Shown here piece by piece: positions 17,150-26,700 of a DNA stretch of 64,000 nt. The position numbers were made by a program, and so were the translations under genes. The notes under the pieces are model-generated. The model was given only the letters and a program-made list of their open reading frames with translations. It was not told the DNA's origin and ran no database searches. Location: positions 186,001 through 250,000 of the forward strand of contig NZ_WRXN01000001.1 in NCBI RefSeq assembly GCF_009758205.1, given 5' to 3'. Source of the DNA: Chitinophaga tropicalis (GTDB lineage Bacteria > Bacteroidota > Bacteroidia > Chitinophagales > Chitinophagaceae). The stretch's first letter is position 1. Every line of letters starts with the position of its first letter.

Positions 17150-18376
17150 TCAGGTGGCCTTCAGTTCTATAGCCTGCTTCCCCGCCCTCCTGGCAGGATA
17201 CCAGCTTGCCGCCACACCTATCACCAGTATAGTAACTCCCACCAGCAGGAAATCACTTACCTGCATGCTTACAGGATATGCATTCACCAGGAACGACTGC
17301 TCATCCAGCCTTATCAGCCCGAACTGCTGCTGTAATACACAGAACACAATGCTGATCACAAATCCGATCGCAGCACCTATCCCCGCAATGATCAACCCCT
17401 CCGCCAGGAAGATCCTGGTAACAAGACTGGATTTTGCCCCCATGGCCTTCAGAATAGTAATGTCTTTCTGCTTTTCCATCACCAGCATATAAAGGGAACC
17501 TATCATATTGAAAGCTGCAATGGCCAGCACAAAGGTCATGATCACATACACCGCCCAGCGCTCCATCTGCATAATACCATACAGCGTCTTATTCTGTTCA
17601 TAACGTGTTTCAACCGTATACCCCTTTCCCAGCACAGTTTCCAGTTGCTTCTTCAGCAGGTTATCATCTACACCATGTCTGGCCTTTACTTCCAGCGCAG
17701 ACATCTCATTCTCCTTCATACCCAGCAACCCACGCATGAAAGCAATATTGGTGATCACATATTTGCTGTTAAACTCCTGCTGAATAGCAAAAGAGCCGGC
17801 AGGATAAAGCGTGCCTGTGCCCAGGGCCTCCTCTGAAAGTGCCCCGCTGCCCACATTCCTCCGTGGCAGGTATACGGTAAGCGGCATCATATCTTTCTCC
17901 ACATCTACCCCCAGGGCCATTTCCAGCTCTACACCCAGCACTGCCCGGTACGCCAGCTCATCTCCTGTATCAAAACGGCCCCTGGCAATGCTTTTATTCA
18001 CCGCTGCCACCTTGTTGTAGTTGCTGTCTACCCCCTTAAGAATGGCAATGGTCTGTTCCCCCTCGCCATAACGCATTACCGCTTTCTCCTCTATTACTTC
18101 CGTAGCATAGGCCACCCCGGGAACACCCGCAATCTCCTGCAGCTGCCGCGAAGTAAGGGTAAGGGTCTTCCCGCTTACCGGGCTGACTTTTACCGACGGA
18201 TAAAAAGTAGAATACAGCGATTTTACCAATCCCTCAAACCCATTGAACACACTGAGTATGATGATCAGCGCTCCTGTACCGACAGCAATGGCCGTTACAC
18301 TCACCCAGGCAATGATATTAATGGCATTGGTGCTTTTCTTGGCCCTGAAATAACGGGATGCGAACTGCCAGATCAA
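17150..18376 (-). CDS. LolC/LolE-like ABC transporter permease (FtsX/MacB fold)
   Basis: This 408-residue inner-membrane protein has one N-terminal helix (about 22-45), a large periplasmic domain (about 45-270) and three C-terminal helices (about 275-395), the layout of LolC/E-type permeases. The N-terminus RYFRAKKSTNAINIIAWVS is characteristic of lipoprotein-release permeases. The family extracts lipoproteins from the inner membrane with a LolD ATPase, which is not in the window. The start codon appears to be TTG: it lies 11 bp after the rbfA stop, no ATG occurs between them, and family-like sequence begins right there. It is co-transcribed with rbfA. Confidence 0.88.
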   Translation of the reverse strand: MIWQFASRYFRAKKSTNAINIIAWVSVTAIAVGTGALIIILSVFNGFEGLVKSLYSTFYPSVKVSPVSGKTLTLTSRQLQEIAGVPGVAYATEVIEEKAVMRYGEGEQTIAILKGVDSNYNKVAAVNKSIARGRFDTGDELAYRAVLGVELEMALGVDVEKDMMPLTVYLPRRNVGSGALSEEALGTGTLYPAGSFAIQQEFNSKYVITNIAFMRGLLGMKENEMSALEVKARHGVDDNLLKKQLETVLGKGYTVETRYEQNKTLYGIMQMERWAVYVIMTFVLAIAAFNMIGSLYMLVMEKQKDITILKAMGAKSSLVTRIFLAEGLIIAGIGAAIGFVISIVFCVLQQQFGLIRLDEQSFLVNAYPVSMQVSDFLLVGVTILVIGVAASWYPARRAGKQAIELKAT

Positions 18377-18387
18377 ATTCCTGTTTT

Positions 18388-18762
18388 TTATTTGTTTTCC
18401 TTCCCTGCTTCGTCGTCCTTGATCTTCTTAAATAACTCCTCCATTTTAAACACATACTCCAGGGTATCGTCCAGGAAAAGAGAGATCTCAGGTATCCGGC
18501 GCAGCTGCTTACCCACCCGGTTACCCAGTTCCTTCTTTATTTCACCCATCCTCTCCTTTATCCTGTTCACCATTTCATGTGTATCAGCTATCTGGAACAT
18601 ACTCAGGTACACCCTGGCCTCAAGCAGGTCCGGCGTGATCCTTACCGCGGAAATGGAGATCATCCCGCCCTCCAGCACGTTAAACCCCATACGTTGAAAA
18701 ATCTCACTCAGTTCCTTCTGCAACAATTGTCCGATTTGTTTCTGTCTTTTGCTTTCCTGCAT
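18388..18762 (-). CDS. rbfA: Ribosome-binding factor A
   Basis: This 124-residue protein is a KH-type RNA-binding factor that matures the 5' end of 16S rRNA in the 30S subunit. It shows the conserved start RQKQIGQLLQKELSEIF and the block ISAVRITPDLLEARVYLSMF, and ends with the LFLDDTLEYVFKMEELF helix. Length fits RbfA. It is the first gene of a unit with the LolE-like permease 11 bp downstream, an arrangement common in Bacteroidota. Confidence 0.95.
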   Translation of the reverse strand: MQESKRQKQIGQLLQKELSEIFQRMGFNVLEGGMISISAVRITPDLLEARVYLSMFQIADTHEMVNRIKERMGEIKKELGNRVGKQLRRIPEISLFLDDTLEYVFKMEELFKKIKDDEAGKENK

Positions 18763-18818
18763 AATGATATAAGATTTGAGATTGTATTAACTTGCACCCT
18801 TAATTCAATCCTCTCCGG

Positions 18819-18826
18819 CAAAGATA
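18819..18826 (-). promoter_or_regulatory. -7 box of rbfA-lolE
   Basis: Minus-strand TATCTTTG fits TANNTTTG, 56 bp upstream of the rbfA ATG. Confidence 0.5.
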
Positions 18827-18908
18827 AGGAAACAGGCATGCGCGGGACGACTTAAATTCACTCCCCGCTGCCGGAACGGATGAACTGATAAGAATAAATA
18901 ATTATAAG

Positions 18909-20735
18909 ATGAAGACTTTTTTTAGGCTGTTGAGTTTATCAAAACCTTATCACCACTATGTTCCGGAGTATATTGTATACGTCGTCCTCTATACCATTTT
19001 CGGATTGATGAACTTTACACTGCTCATCCCCCTGATGAATCAGTTGTTCGAAACAGGTAAAAGAGCAGTAGTGACCCAATTGCCGGCATTTACCCTCTCC
19101 TTTACCTACCTGAAAGATGTGTTTTATTACTATATGCACGTTCTTTTAACCAACTACTCCGAATTTATAGTTTTAGTATATGTCTGCGTCGTTCTTTTCA
19201 TCACCATCATACTGAAAAACATATTTGGCTACCTCAGCCAGAAAGTAATGACCCGTATGAGGGTGAGCATGGTACGCAAAATGAGGGAACACCTGTTTCA
19301 CCAGTTCAGTACCCAGTCCCTGCAGTTCTTTCATGACGAACGTAAAGGAGACCTGCTCTCTACCATCAGTAGCGATGTTGTGGAAGTGGAAAACTCCGTT
19401 GTTACTTCACTGCAAACCATCTTCCGCGACCCGCTGGTAATTATAGGCACATTCATTTCCCTGTTCCTCATCTCAAAGGAACTGACCTTTTTTACTCTCG
19501 TATTCTTTCCGGTATCCGGTTTCATCATCAGCTCCGTATCCAAAAAGCTGAAAAAGAAATCCAACCTCAGTCAGAACCTGTTGGGCAGAATACTGAATAT
19601 CAGCGAAGAAACACTGTCAGGCATCCGTATTATCAAGGCATTTAATGCAGAGAAATTCATCAGCAGGAAATTCGACTCAGATAATATGGCCTTTGCCCGT
19701 ACCGTGAAATCCATACAGAATCAGCGCGAAATGGCCTCTCCCGTATCAGAGATCCTGGGAGTAATGGTAGTGATTGTGATCATGCTGTATGGCGGAAACC
19801 TTATCCTGTCCGGCTCTTCCAAGCTGGATGCAGGATCTTTCATTGCATATCTTGGCTTCTACTTCCAGATACTTGCCCCCGCCAAATCCATAGGCTCAGC
19901 CCTCACAGCATTGCCTAAAGGATTATCAGCAGGAGAAAGAGTGCTGCGTATCATTGACACTCCCAATCCCATACAGGATAAACCTAACGCACAACCGCTG
20001 GCTTCCTTTAACAAGGAGATCGTATACAACAACATCACTTTTGCCTATAAGGAACATGCTGTGCTGAAAAATGTGCAGCTCACCATCCCTAAAGGCCGTA
20101 TGGTAGCCCTGGTAGGGAAAAGCGGCGCCGGTAAATCTACCATGGCAGACCTGCTGCCCCGTTTCTACGATGTTACCTCCGGCAGCATCCTGGTAGACGG
20201 CCAGGACATCCGCGATGTAAAAATGCACGATCTCCGCAACCTGATGGGCATGGTATCCCAGGAGGCCATCCTCTTTAACGATACCGTTTTTAATAACATC
20301 GCATTTGGCCAGCACAACGTTGACAAAGAAGAAGTCATCAAAGCAGCCAGAATTGCCAATGCACATGAATTTATCATACAGCTGGAAAACGGCTATGATA
20401 CTGTCATTGGCGACCGCGGTATGAAACTGAGCGGCGGCCAGCGCCAGCGCCTCACCATTGCCCGCGCCATTTTCAAAAATCCTCCCATCCTCATCCTGGA
20501 TGAAGCAACTTCCGCATTGGATACCGAATCAGAAAAACTGGTGCAGGAAGCGTTGGACAAGTTGATGGAAAACCGCACCACTATTGTAATAGCACACCGC
20601 CTTTCCACTATCCAGCATGCCAACGAAATTGTAGTACTTGATAAAGGAGAGATCAAAGAAAAAGGTACACATGAACAACTGATCGCTAACGACGGCATTT
20701 ACAGAAAACTCGTTGAAATGCAGGAGTTTAAGTGA
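18909..20735 (+). CDS. MsbA-like ABC exporter (fused permease and ATPase)
   Basis: This 608-residue protein is a half-transporter: six transmembrane helices in about residues 15-340, then one nucleotide-binding domain. Motifs in the ATPase are Walker A GKSGAGKST near 402, signature LSGGQRQRL near 505, Walker B ILILDEATS near 527, and the H-loop IVIAHRLST near 560. It would act as a homodimer. MsbA-type lipid flipping is the most common role for this family in Bacteroidota, but drug or peptide export cannot be ruled out. It stands upstream of the glycosyltransferase/HAD fusion gene on the same strand, with a hairpin between. Confidence 0.92.
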   Translation: MKTFFRLLSLSKPYHHYVPEYIVYVVLYTIFGLMNFTLLIPLMNQLFETGKRAVVTQLPAFTLSFTYLKDVFYYYMHVLLTNYSEFIVLVYVCVVLFITIILKNIFGYLSQKVMTRMRVSMVRKMREHLFHQFSTQSLQFFHDERKGDLLSTISSDVVEVENSVVTSLQTIFRDPLVIIGTFISLFLISKELTFFTLVFFPVSGFIISSVSKKLKKKSNLSQNLLGRILNISEETLSGIRIIKAFNAEKFISRKFDSDNMAFARTVKSIQNQREMASPVSEILGVMVVIVIMLYGGNLILSGSSKLDAGSFIAYLGFYFQILAPAKSIGSALTALPKGLSAGERVLRIIDTPNPIQDKPNAQPLASFNKEIVYNNITFAYKEHAVLKNVQLTIPKGRMVALVGKSGAGKSTMADLLPRFYDVTSGSILVDGQDIRDVKMHDLRNLMGMVSQEAILFNDTVFNNIAFGQHNVDKEEVIKAARIANAHEFIIQLENGYDTVIGDRGMKLSGGQRQRLTIARAIFKNPPILILDEATSALDTESEKLVQEALDKLMENRTTIVIAHRLSTIQHANEIVVLDKGEIKEKGTHEQLIANDGIYRKLVEMQEFK

Positions 20736-20757
20736 CAGATAAAGATACTTGTCAGTA

Positions 20758-20785
20758 ACGGCCGCAGGAAAATTCCTGCGGCCGT
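20758..20785. terminator. Hairpin after the ABC exporter gene
   Basis: A 13-bp GC-rich inverted repeat (20758-20770 with 20773-20785) lies 22 bp past the stop. The T tract is weak. Confidence 0.55.
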
Positions 20786-20921
20786 TCTGCTTCATATATG
20801 CCTTACACCCTGCATGCAACCCCGGCTATGGCCCCATTTTTGCGACCTATTGGCGCTAAATCCATTACTCCAGCCTTTGTGACTGGGCATTATTTCACCT
20901 TCTAATCAATCAGCATCGCCT

Positions 20922-22457
20922 ATGATTTCCATAGTTATTCCGGTTTTGAATGAAGGCGCAACTTTACGGCAGGTAATCAAAACTATTAAAAAGACGTCCC
21001 GCAAGATTGAGATCATTGTTGTTGACGATGATTCGAACGACAATTCAGTAGAAGAAGCATTAAAGGAGAAAGTTCGTGTAATTACAAGCAGCCAGCGTGG
21101 AAAAGGTATCTCCATGCGCGAAGGAATGATGGCAGCCAAGAATGATATTGTGATGTATGTGGATGGAGATATCCTTACATACCCGGATAACATTGTGGAA
21201 TTACTCACAGATCCTATCATTGAAGGTAAAGCCGACTTTGTAAAATCCTATTTCGAAAGGCAGGCAGGAAGAGTAACACAACTGGTAGCAAAACCGCTGC
21301 TGAGCATCCTCTTTCCCGGCCTGGCAGGTTTTAATCAGCCACTCAGCGGCATGATAGCAGCAAAAAGATCTTTTCTCTCACAGGTACAGTTTGAAAATGA
21401 TTACGGTGTCGATATCGGGTTGCTGATAGATATGCATCTGATGGGCGCCCGCATTACAGAAGCTAATATTGGCAGGGTAGAGAATGCCATGCAGACCTGG
21501 GAACAACTCAGTAAAATGTCACGCGAAGTATCCAGGACCATCCTACGCAAAGCAGAGAACATTCCGCAGGAAAACCTGGCAACACTCGGTAACATCAACA
21601 TTATCAGGGAACAGATGGAATATTCCATCCTCGAATCTATCGACAAGCTGCACAAAATGGTGATCTTCAACCTGGATGAAACCATCTTCACAGAAGACTA
21701 CCTGCAGCATGCCGCCAGGGAATTTGGCTTTGAAGAAGAACTGCAGGACATCAGGGCCCGGTACACAGACCAGCCCAGCATCCTCGAACATACTGCCGCC
21801 ATGTTACGCCACCGCAACCTCGCAGAGCTGCTGGAAGTAGCAGATGATATACCATTGACGCCAGATATTAAAGCAGTGGTACGTGAACTGAAGAAAAGAG
21901 GGTATACCTGCGGGCTCATCACCGACGGATTTGAATGTATAGCACGTCATATCAGGAACCGGCTGGGAATGGATTTTGTATTTGCCAACCGGCTGCATTT
22001 GTTTGATAGCGTGGCAACCGGCGAAATTACAATCCCGGAATACTTCCTCTGTCATGATAAAGAAGACCCCACTAAAGCAGCGTTTTATTGCAAGAGCAAT
22101 ATATTGTCCTATATTGCAGACAAATACCACGTTTTGCCGCAGAACATAATCTACGTTGGCAGTGGTTCCGATAGTACCCAACTGCTGGAGGCAGCAGGCA
22201 TCGGAGTGGCATTCGACGCGGTGGATAACCGTATAGAACGGATTGCCGATAAAATTATTCCCGGCCCATGGATGGAACCCTTGTTAGAGATTGCCCAGGC
22301 AAGTCCCGAGAAATTCAGGATACGTCTTCCGGCTATCAGCAAAAAACAGGCACGCCGCATTGGTGTTGGCAGTCTGATAGGATTGGCGTCCGTAGGACTT
22401 ATGTACCTGGCCGCCAGGCATATCGGAAAACGTAAAAAAGAACAAGAGGTTTCATAA
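20922..22457 (+). CDS. GpgS-like glycosyltransferase fused to a degenerate HAD domain and a membrane anchor
   Basis: This 511-residue protein has three parts. Residues 1-225 are a GT-A glycosyltransferase with IVVDDDSND (D35-D37) and the metal-binding DGD at 81-83. The blocks AGRVTQLVAKPLLSILFPGL, AGFNQPLSGMIAAKR and DYGVDIGLLIDM strongly recall glucosyl-3-phosphoglycerate synthases (GT81). Residues about 245-460 resemble a SerB-type HAD phosphatase, but the nucleophile Asp of motif I is Asn (N250-L-D252-E-T) and motif IV reads G-S-G-S-D-S at 413-418 instead of GDGxND. Residues about 482-503 form a membrane helix with a basic tail, so the protein is probably anchored to the inner membrane. 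The phosphatase half is probably inactive or altered. Product and acceptor are unknown; glucosylglycerate is only a hypothesis. Confidence 0.82.
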   Translation: MISIVIPVLNEGATLRQVIKTIKKTSRKIEIIVVDDDSNDNSVEEALKEKVRVITSSQRGKGISMREGMMAAKNDIVMYVDGDILTYPDNIVELLTDPIIEGKADFVKSYFERQAGRVTQLVAKPLLSILFPGLAGFNQPLSGMIAAKRSFLSQVQFENDYGVDIGLLIDMHLMGARITEANIGRVENAMQTWEQLSKMSREVSRTILRKAENIPQENLATLGNINIIREQMEYSILESIDKLHKMVIFNLDETIFTEDYLQHAAREFGFEEELQDIRARYTDQPSILEHTAAMLRHRNLAELLEVADDIPLTPDIKAVVRELKKRGYTCGLITDGFECIARHIRNRLGMDFVFANRLHLFDSVATGEITIPEYFLCHDKEDPTKAAFYCKSNILSYIADKYHVLPQNIIYVGSGSDSTQLLEAAGIGVAFDAVDNRIERIADKIIPGPWMEPLLEIAQASPEKFRIRLPAISKKQARRIGVGSLIGLASVGLMYLAARHIGKRKKEQEVS

Positions 22458-22494
22458 AATAATCTCCTTGGAACCCCTGTTTATTTACAATTTG

Positions 22495-22521
22495 ACGTCT
22501 CTCCATCCGGAGAGACGTTTT
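22495..22521 (+). terminator. Terminator after the glycosyltransferase/HAD gene
   Basis: A 10-bp stem (22495-22504 with 22509-22518) is followed by a T run. Confidence 0.85.
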
Positions 22522-22564
22522 TTTATATTCAATAGAGGCTTAGTATCTCAGCCTGAATTCTTAG

Positions 22565-22579
22565 TCCGGCCACAGGTCC
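22565..22579 (+). repeat. Dispersed intergenic hairpin repeat, short copy
   Basis: tccggccacaggtcc is a shorter relative of the repeat at 2491 and 28532. Confidence 0.45.
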
Positions 22580-22617
22580 AATAACCTTTCTCACACACTA
22601 TTACTTCCAATAAAAAA

Positions 22618-22646
22618 ACTCCTGATCTTACAGACCAGGAGTTTTT
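22618..22646 (-). terminator. Terminator after dksA-like gene
   Basis: A 10-bp stem with one mismatch (22619-22628 with 22632-22641) is flanked by A and T tracts. It follows the dksA-like gene on the minus strand. Confidence 0.8.
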
Positions 22647-22662
22647 CTATCTTAAAAAGATC

Positions 22663-23709
22663 TTATTTACTCTTCGCAAGCTTCGCTTCAATACTCAGCG
22701 TAGCATGAGGAACTGCACGCAGACGGGCTTTATCTATCAGCTTACCTGTTACACGGCAGATACCGTAAGTTTTATTTTCAATACGCACCAGGGCTTTCTC
22801 CAGGTGATCAATGAACTGGATCTGACGGCTGGCCATCTGGTTCAGCTGTTCCCTCTCCTGAGAACCACTGCCATCTTCCATACTCATGTATTTGTTTTCT
22901 GTATCGTCAGTACCGGCTTCGTCTTTACGGGTAATTAACCCCTGCAGGTAAACCAGTTCTTTCTTGGCAGATTCCAGCTTTTTCAGGATAAGATCTTTAA
23001 ATTCCTGCAGATCTGTATCACTATAGCGGTATACGGGACCGGCAGGCTGTTCCGGCTGATCCAGTACAGACTTTGTGAACTCCGGCTGGTAGGTAACCAA
23101 TGTTGTTGCTTTAGAGCCTTTTTTATCTGCCTTCTCAGTACGTTCCCCAGACGGTTTCTCAGCCTTAGCCGCTACCTTTTCTGTTTTCTGTACTTTCTCA
23201 GCAGTTTTTTTACCCGCATCTTTAGCAACAGCCTTTTCTTTATCTTCTTTATTATTTTTTACTGGCATTATTACTACTTTTTCTTCTGGCTTGGAAATTT
23301 GTTTTTCTTTATCTGCAGTAACGCGCTGCGTCACTACTTTTTTTGTATCAGGCGCTTTCACAGAAGCAGCCTGCTTGGCAGTGACTGCTTTCTTAACGGG
23401 TTGCGGCGCTGCGGAGGCCGCTACGGGTGTCTTTTTTACTACAGATTTACTGGACGAAGCCGTCTGGGTAACCGGTGATTTACTTTTTGTGGCAACAACC
23501 TTTTTTGCAACAGTGGGTTTAGACGGTTTGCTGGCCACCTTAGGCGCTGCCGTTTTAACAGGCGCCTTGGCAGGTGATACCGCCGAAGTTTTTGCTGCGG
23601 GTTTGGCAGCTGCTTTTTTAGCGGGTGTAGCCTGCTTTACCGTTGCTTTCTTAGCCGGTGCTGCTGCTTTCTGGGTCTTTTTAATAGCAACTTTCTTGCT
23701 TGTTGCCAT
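22663..23709 (-). CDS. DksA/TraR-type protein with a long histone H1-like N-terminal tail
   Basis: This 348-residue protein has two very different parts. Residues 1-220 are Lys-, Ala-, Pro- and Val-rich with many KKA and AAKP steps, like histone H1 tails, and are probably disordered and able to bind nucleic acid. Residues about 225-348 are a DksA/TraR domain with a coiled-coil (FKDLILKKLESAKKELVYLQG) and the block YGICRVTGKLIDKARLRAVP. Only one Cys of the usual four-Cys zinc finger remains, so zinc is probably not bound. DksA proteins enter the RNA polymerase secondary channel. The gene starts 4 bp after ileS stops and is surely co-transcribed. In many Bacteroidota a shorter protein of this type follows ileS. 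Confidence 0.85.
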   Translation of the reverse strand: MATSKKVAIKKTQKAAAPAKKATVKQATPAKKAAAKPAAKTSAVSPAKAPVKTAAPKVASKPSKPTVAKKVVATKSKSPVTQTASSSKSVVKKTPVAASAAPQPVKKAVTAKQAASVKAPDTKKVVTQRVTADKEKQISKPEEKVVIMPVKNNKEDKEKAVAKDAGKKTAEKVQKTEKVAAKAEKPSGERTEKADKKGSKATTLVTYQPEFTKSVLDQPEQPAGPVYRYSDTDLQEFKDLILKKLESAKKELVYLQGLITRKDEAGTDDTENKYMSMEDGSGSQEREQLNQMASRQIQFIDHLEKALVRIENKTYGICRVTGKLIDKARLRAVPHATLSIEAKLAKSK

Positions 23710-23713
23710 GGGA

Positions 23714-26700
23714 TTAGCTTTTTTTGTTAACTAATACGTTGAATGTCAAATCATTTACTTCTATTTCAATTCCATCCTGTAATTCCGGCACCATTTCCAG
23801 ACTATCTGCCAAAATTTCCGTGCAAATATAGTCATTATAGTTAATAATCGCCGATTTCAGGCTGTCTATTACCGCCACTTTTACCTGTATCCTGTCTGTC
23901 AACTCAAAGTCACTGTCCTTTCTGATTTTCTGGATACGATTAACAAGTTCCCGGGCATTCCCTTCATCCAGCAATTCAGGAGTAATGGTAATGTCAAGCG
24001 CTACAGTAAGGGCGCCCTTGTTTGCAACTGTCCATCCGGGAATATCTTCTGAAATGATCTCTACATCAGATAGCTGTATTAACAGCTCCTCATTTTCTAC
24101 TAGCAGGTTAAACTGGCCTTCACGTTCCAGGGAGGCAATCTCAGCTGCCGAGAAAGCACTTATAGCAGCTGCTACAGCTTTCATCTTTGCCCCCATCTTA
24201 CTACCCAGGGATTTATAGTTCGGCTTGATCTTTTTCTTTATGAAACCTTCCGTTTCTGTAAGATACTCAATGTCTTTCACATTCACCTCACTTTTTATCA
24301 GGTGCCCGATCTTTTCTATCTGCTCCTTTATATGAACGTTCTGAACAGGTATAAGGATCTTCTGCAAAGGCTGGCGCACCTTAATATTTACCTTCTTACG
24401 GAGAGACAACACCAGGGAAGAGATATCCTGCGCCAGCTGCATCCTTTCTTCCAGGTCAGCATCTATAGCGCCTGCAACCGCAACAGGAAAATTCATATGA
24501 TGTACCGAACCTTCCGCATGACGTGCACTCACGCTGTTCAGATTGCCAAATAACCAGTCTGCAAAGAACGGAGATACCGGAGCCATAAGCTGGGACAAAG
24601 TTTCCAGGCATTCATATAACGTCTGGTAAGCTGAGATCTTATCATGCCCGTAATCGCCTTTCCAGAAACGGCGGCGGCATAAACGCACATACCAGTTACT
24701 CAGGTGCTCATCTACAAAGGTCTGTACGGCCCTGCCCGCCTGGGTAGGCTCATAATCATTAAAGTAAGCCGTTACATCCTTTACCAGTGTATTCAGTACA
24801 GAAATGATCCAGCGGTCTATTTCAGGACGCTCTTCCAGCGGTATATATGCTTCTTTGAACGTGAATTTGTCCAGGTTGGCATACATGGCGAAGAAGTTAT
24901 ACGTGTTGTAAACAGTAGAGAACAACTTACGCTGCACTTCCTTGATACCTTCCAGATCAAATTTCATGCTATCCCATGGGGAAGCATTCGTGATCAGGTA
25001 CCAGCGTGTAGCATCAGCGCCAAATTGCTCCAGCGTAGCAAACGGATCAACAACATTGCCCACTCTCTTACTCATCTTATTACCGTTCTTATCCAGCACC
25101 AGCCCGTTAGACACTACTGTCTTATAAGCTACACTGTCAAACAGCATGGCGCCAAGCGCATGTAAGGTATAGAACCAGCCACGGGTCTGGTCAACACCTT
25201 CTGCAATGAAATCTGCCGGGAAGCTCTTCTGGAATTCCTCTTTATTCTCAAACGGATAGTGCCACTGCGCATAAGGCATAGCGCCACTGTCAAACCATAC
25301 GTCTATCAGGTCCGGCTCACGATACATTATCGCACCCTCATGATCAAACAGGATATCATCAACAATTGGCTTATGCAGATCAATCGACTCAATTACACTA
25401 TTTGTTATTTCAACACAATATTTCTTAATAAGATCTGTATAATACCAGTTTGCAGCTGCCAGATCAATAGCGAATACTTCTTCTTTCTTTGAAATTTTTG
25501 TACGGATGGGCGCTACATTTATACGATCCTCATCCCTGCTATTCGTAAGCTTTGAATTATATTTTTTAATTTTTTTATATAATTCGCTGTTCTCATCCAG
25601 AATATCCCGCGTAAATTCTTCTTTTTTAACAAATTGATACCCCCCTTTCAATTCTGCCCTGGAACCAATACATTTCCGGGTTAAAGGCTCAAAACTTCCA
25701 TACACCTGAGCAGGACTAAAGAATGAATGGTTCAGGGTATTCCATACCGGCAGCGGGGTACCCCAGTAACGGCTGCGGCTCAGGTTCCAGTCCACCATAT
25801 TCTCCAGCCAGTTACCAAAACGGCCGGTACCGGTAGAAGATGGCTTCCAGTTGATAGTCTTGTTCAGTTCCACCATCCTGTCCTTGACAGCCGTAGTATT
25901 GATAAACCAGGCATCCAGCGGATAATACAATACCGGCTTATCAGTACGCCAGCAATGCGGATAGGTATGTTCATATTTTTCTACCCTGAAAGCGCGGTTT
26001 TCTTTTTTCAGTTTCACCGCAATATCAACATCCACATCTTTATAATCAGGGTCTGATTTATAATTCTTTACATAACGGCCGCCAAACTCTCCCACTGTAT
26101 CCAGGAATTTACCCTGGCGGTCTACCAGCGTCATTATCCCTATACCATATTTCTGTCCCACACGGTTATCGTCCGCACCAAAAGCAGGAGCCGTATGCAC
26201 TATACCCGTACCATCTTCAGTAGTAACGAAATCACCCAGCAGTACACGGAAAGGGTCTCCGGACTCCGGTTGTACATAAGGCAGCAATTGCTCATAACGG
26301 ATATTCTCCAGCTGGCTGCCCCTGAAAACAGAAAGTATCTGCCAGGGTATTACTTTATCTCCTTCTTTATAAGCGCTGAAATCTCCGTCTTCTCCTTCTT
26401 TCTTGAAATATTTACCGGTCAGGTCTTTTGCCATTACAACAAACACCGGAAGGTGAGTATAAGGATTGAAAGTGCGGATCAGCGCATATTCTATATTAGC
26501 TCCTACCGTCAGGCCAAGGTTGGAAGGCAGTGTCCACGGCGTGGTGGTCCATGCCATAAAGAATACCTCCGCAGCCGGATCTGCCTTGCGGGCTATATCA
26601 AAAAGAAATGCAGAGTTTTCAGACTCCAGGGCCTTGAACATGGCCACAATAGTAGTGTCCTTTACATTTTTATATGTACCTGGCTGGTTCAGCTCATGAG

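Noticed and set aside
25385..25660. Intein in ileS
   Set aside because: The insert lacks the block A Cys/Ser start and the His-Asn end of inteins and is too short.
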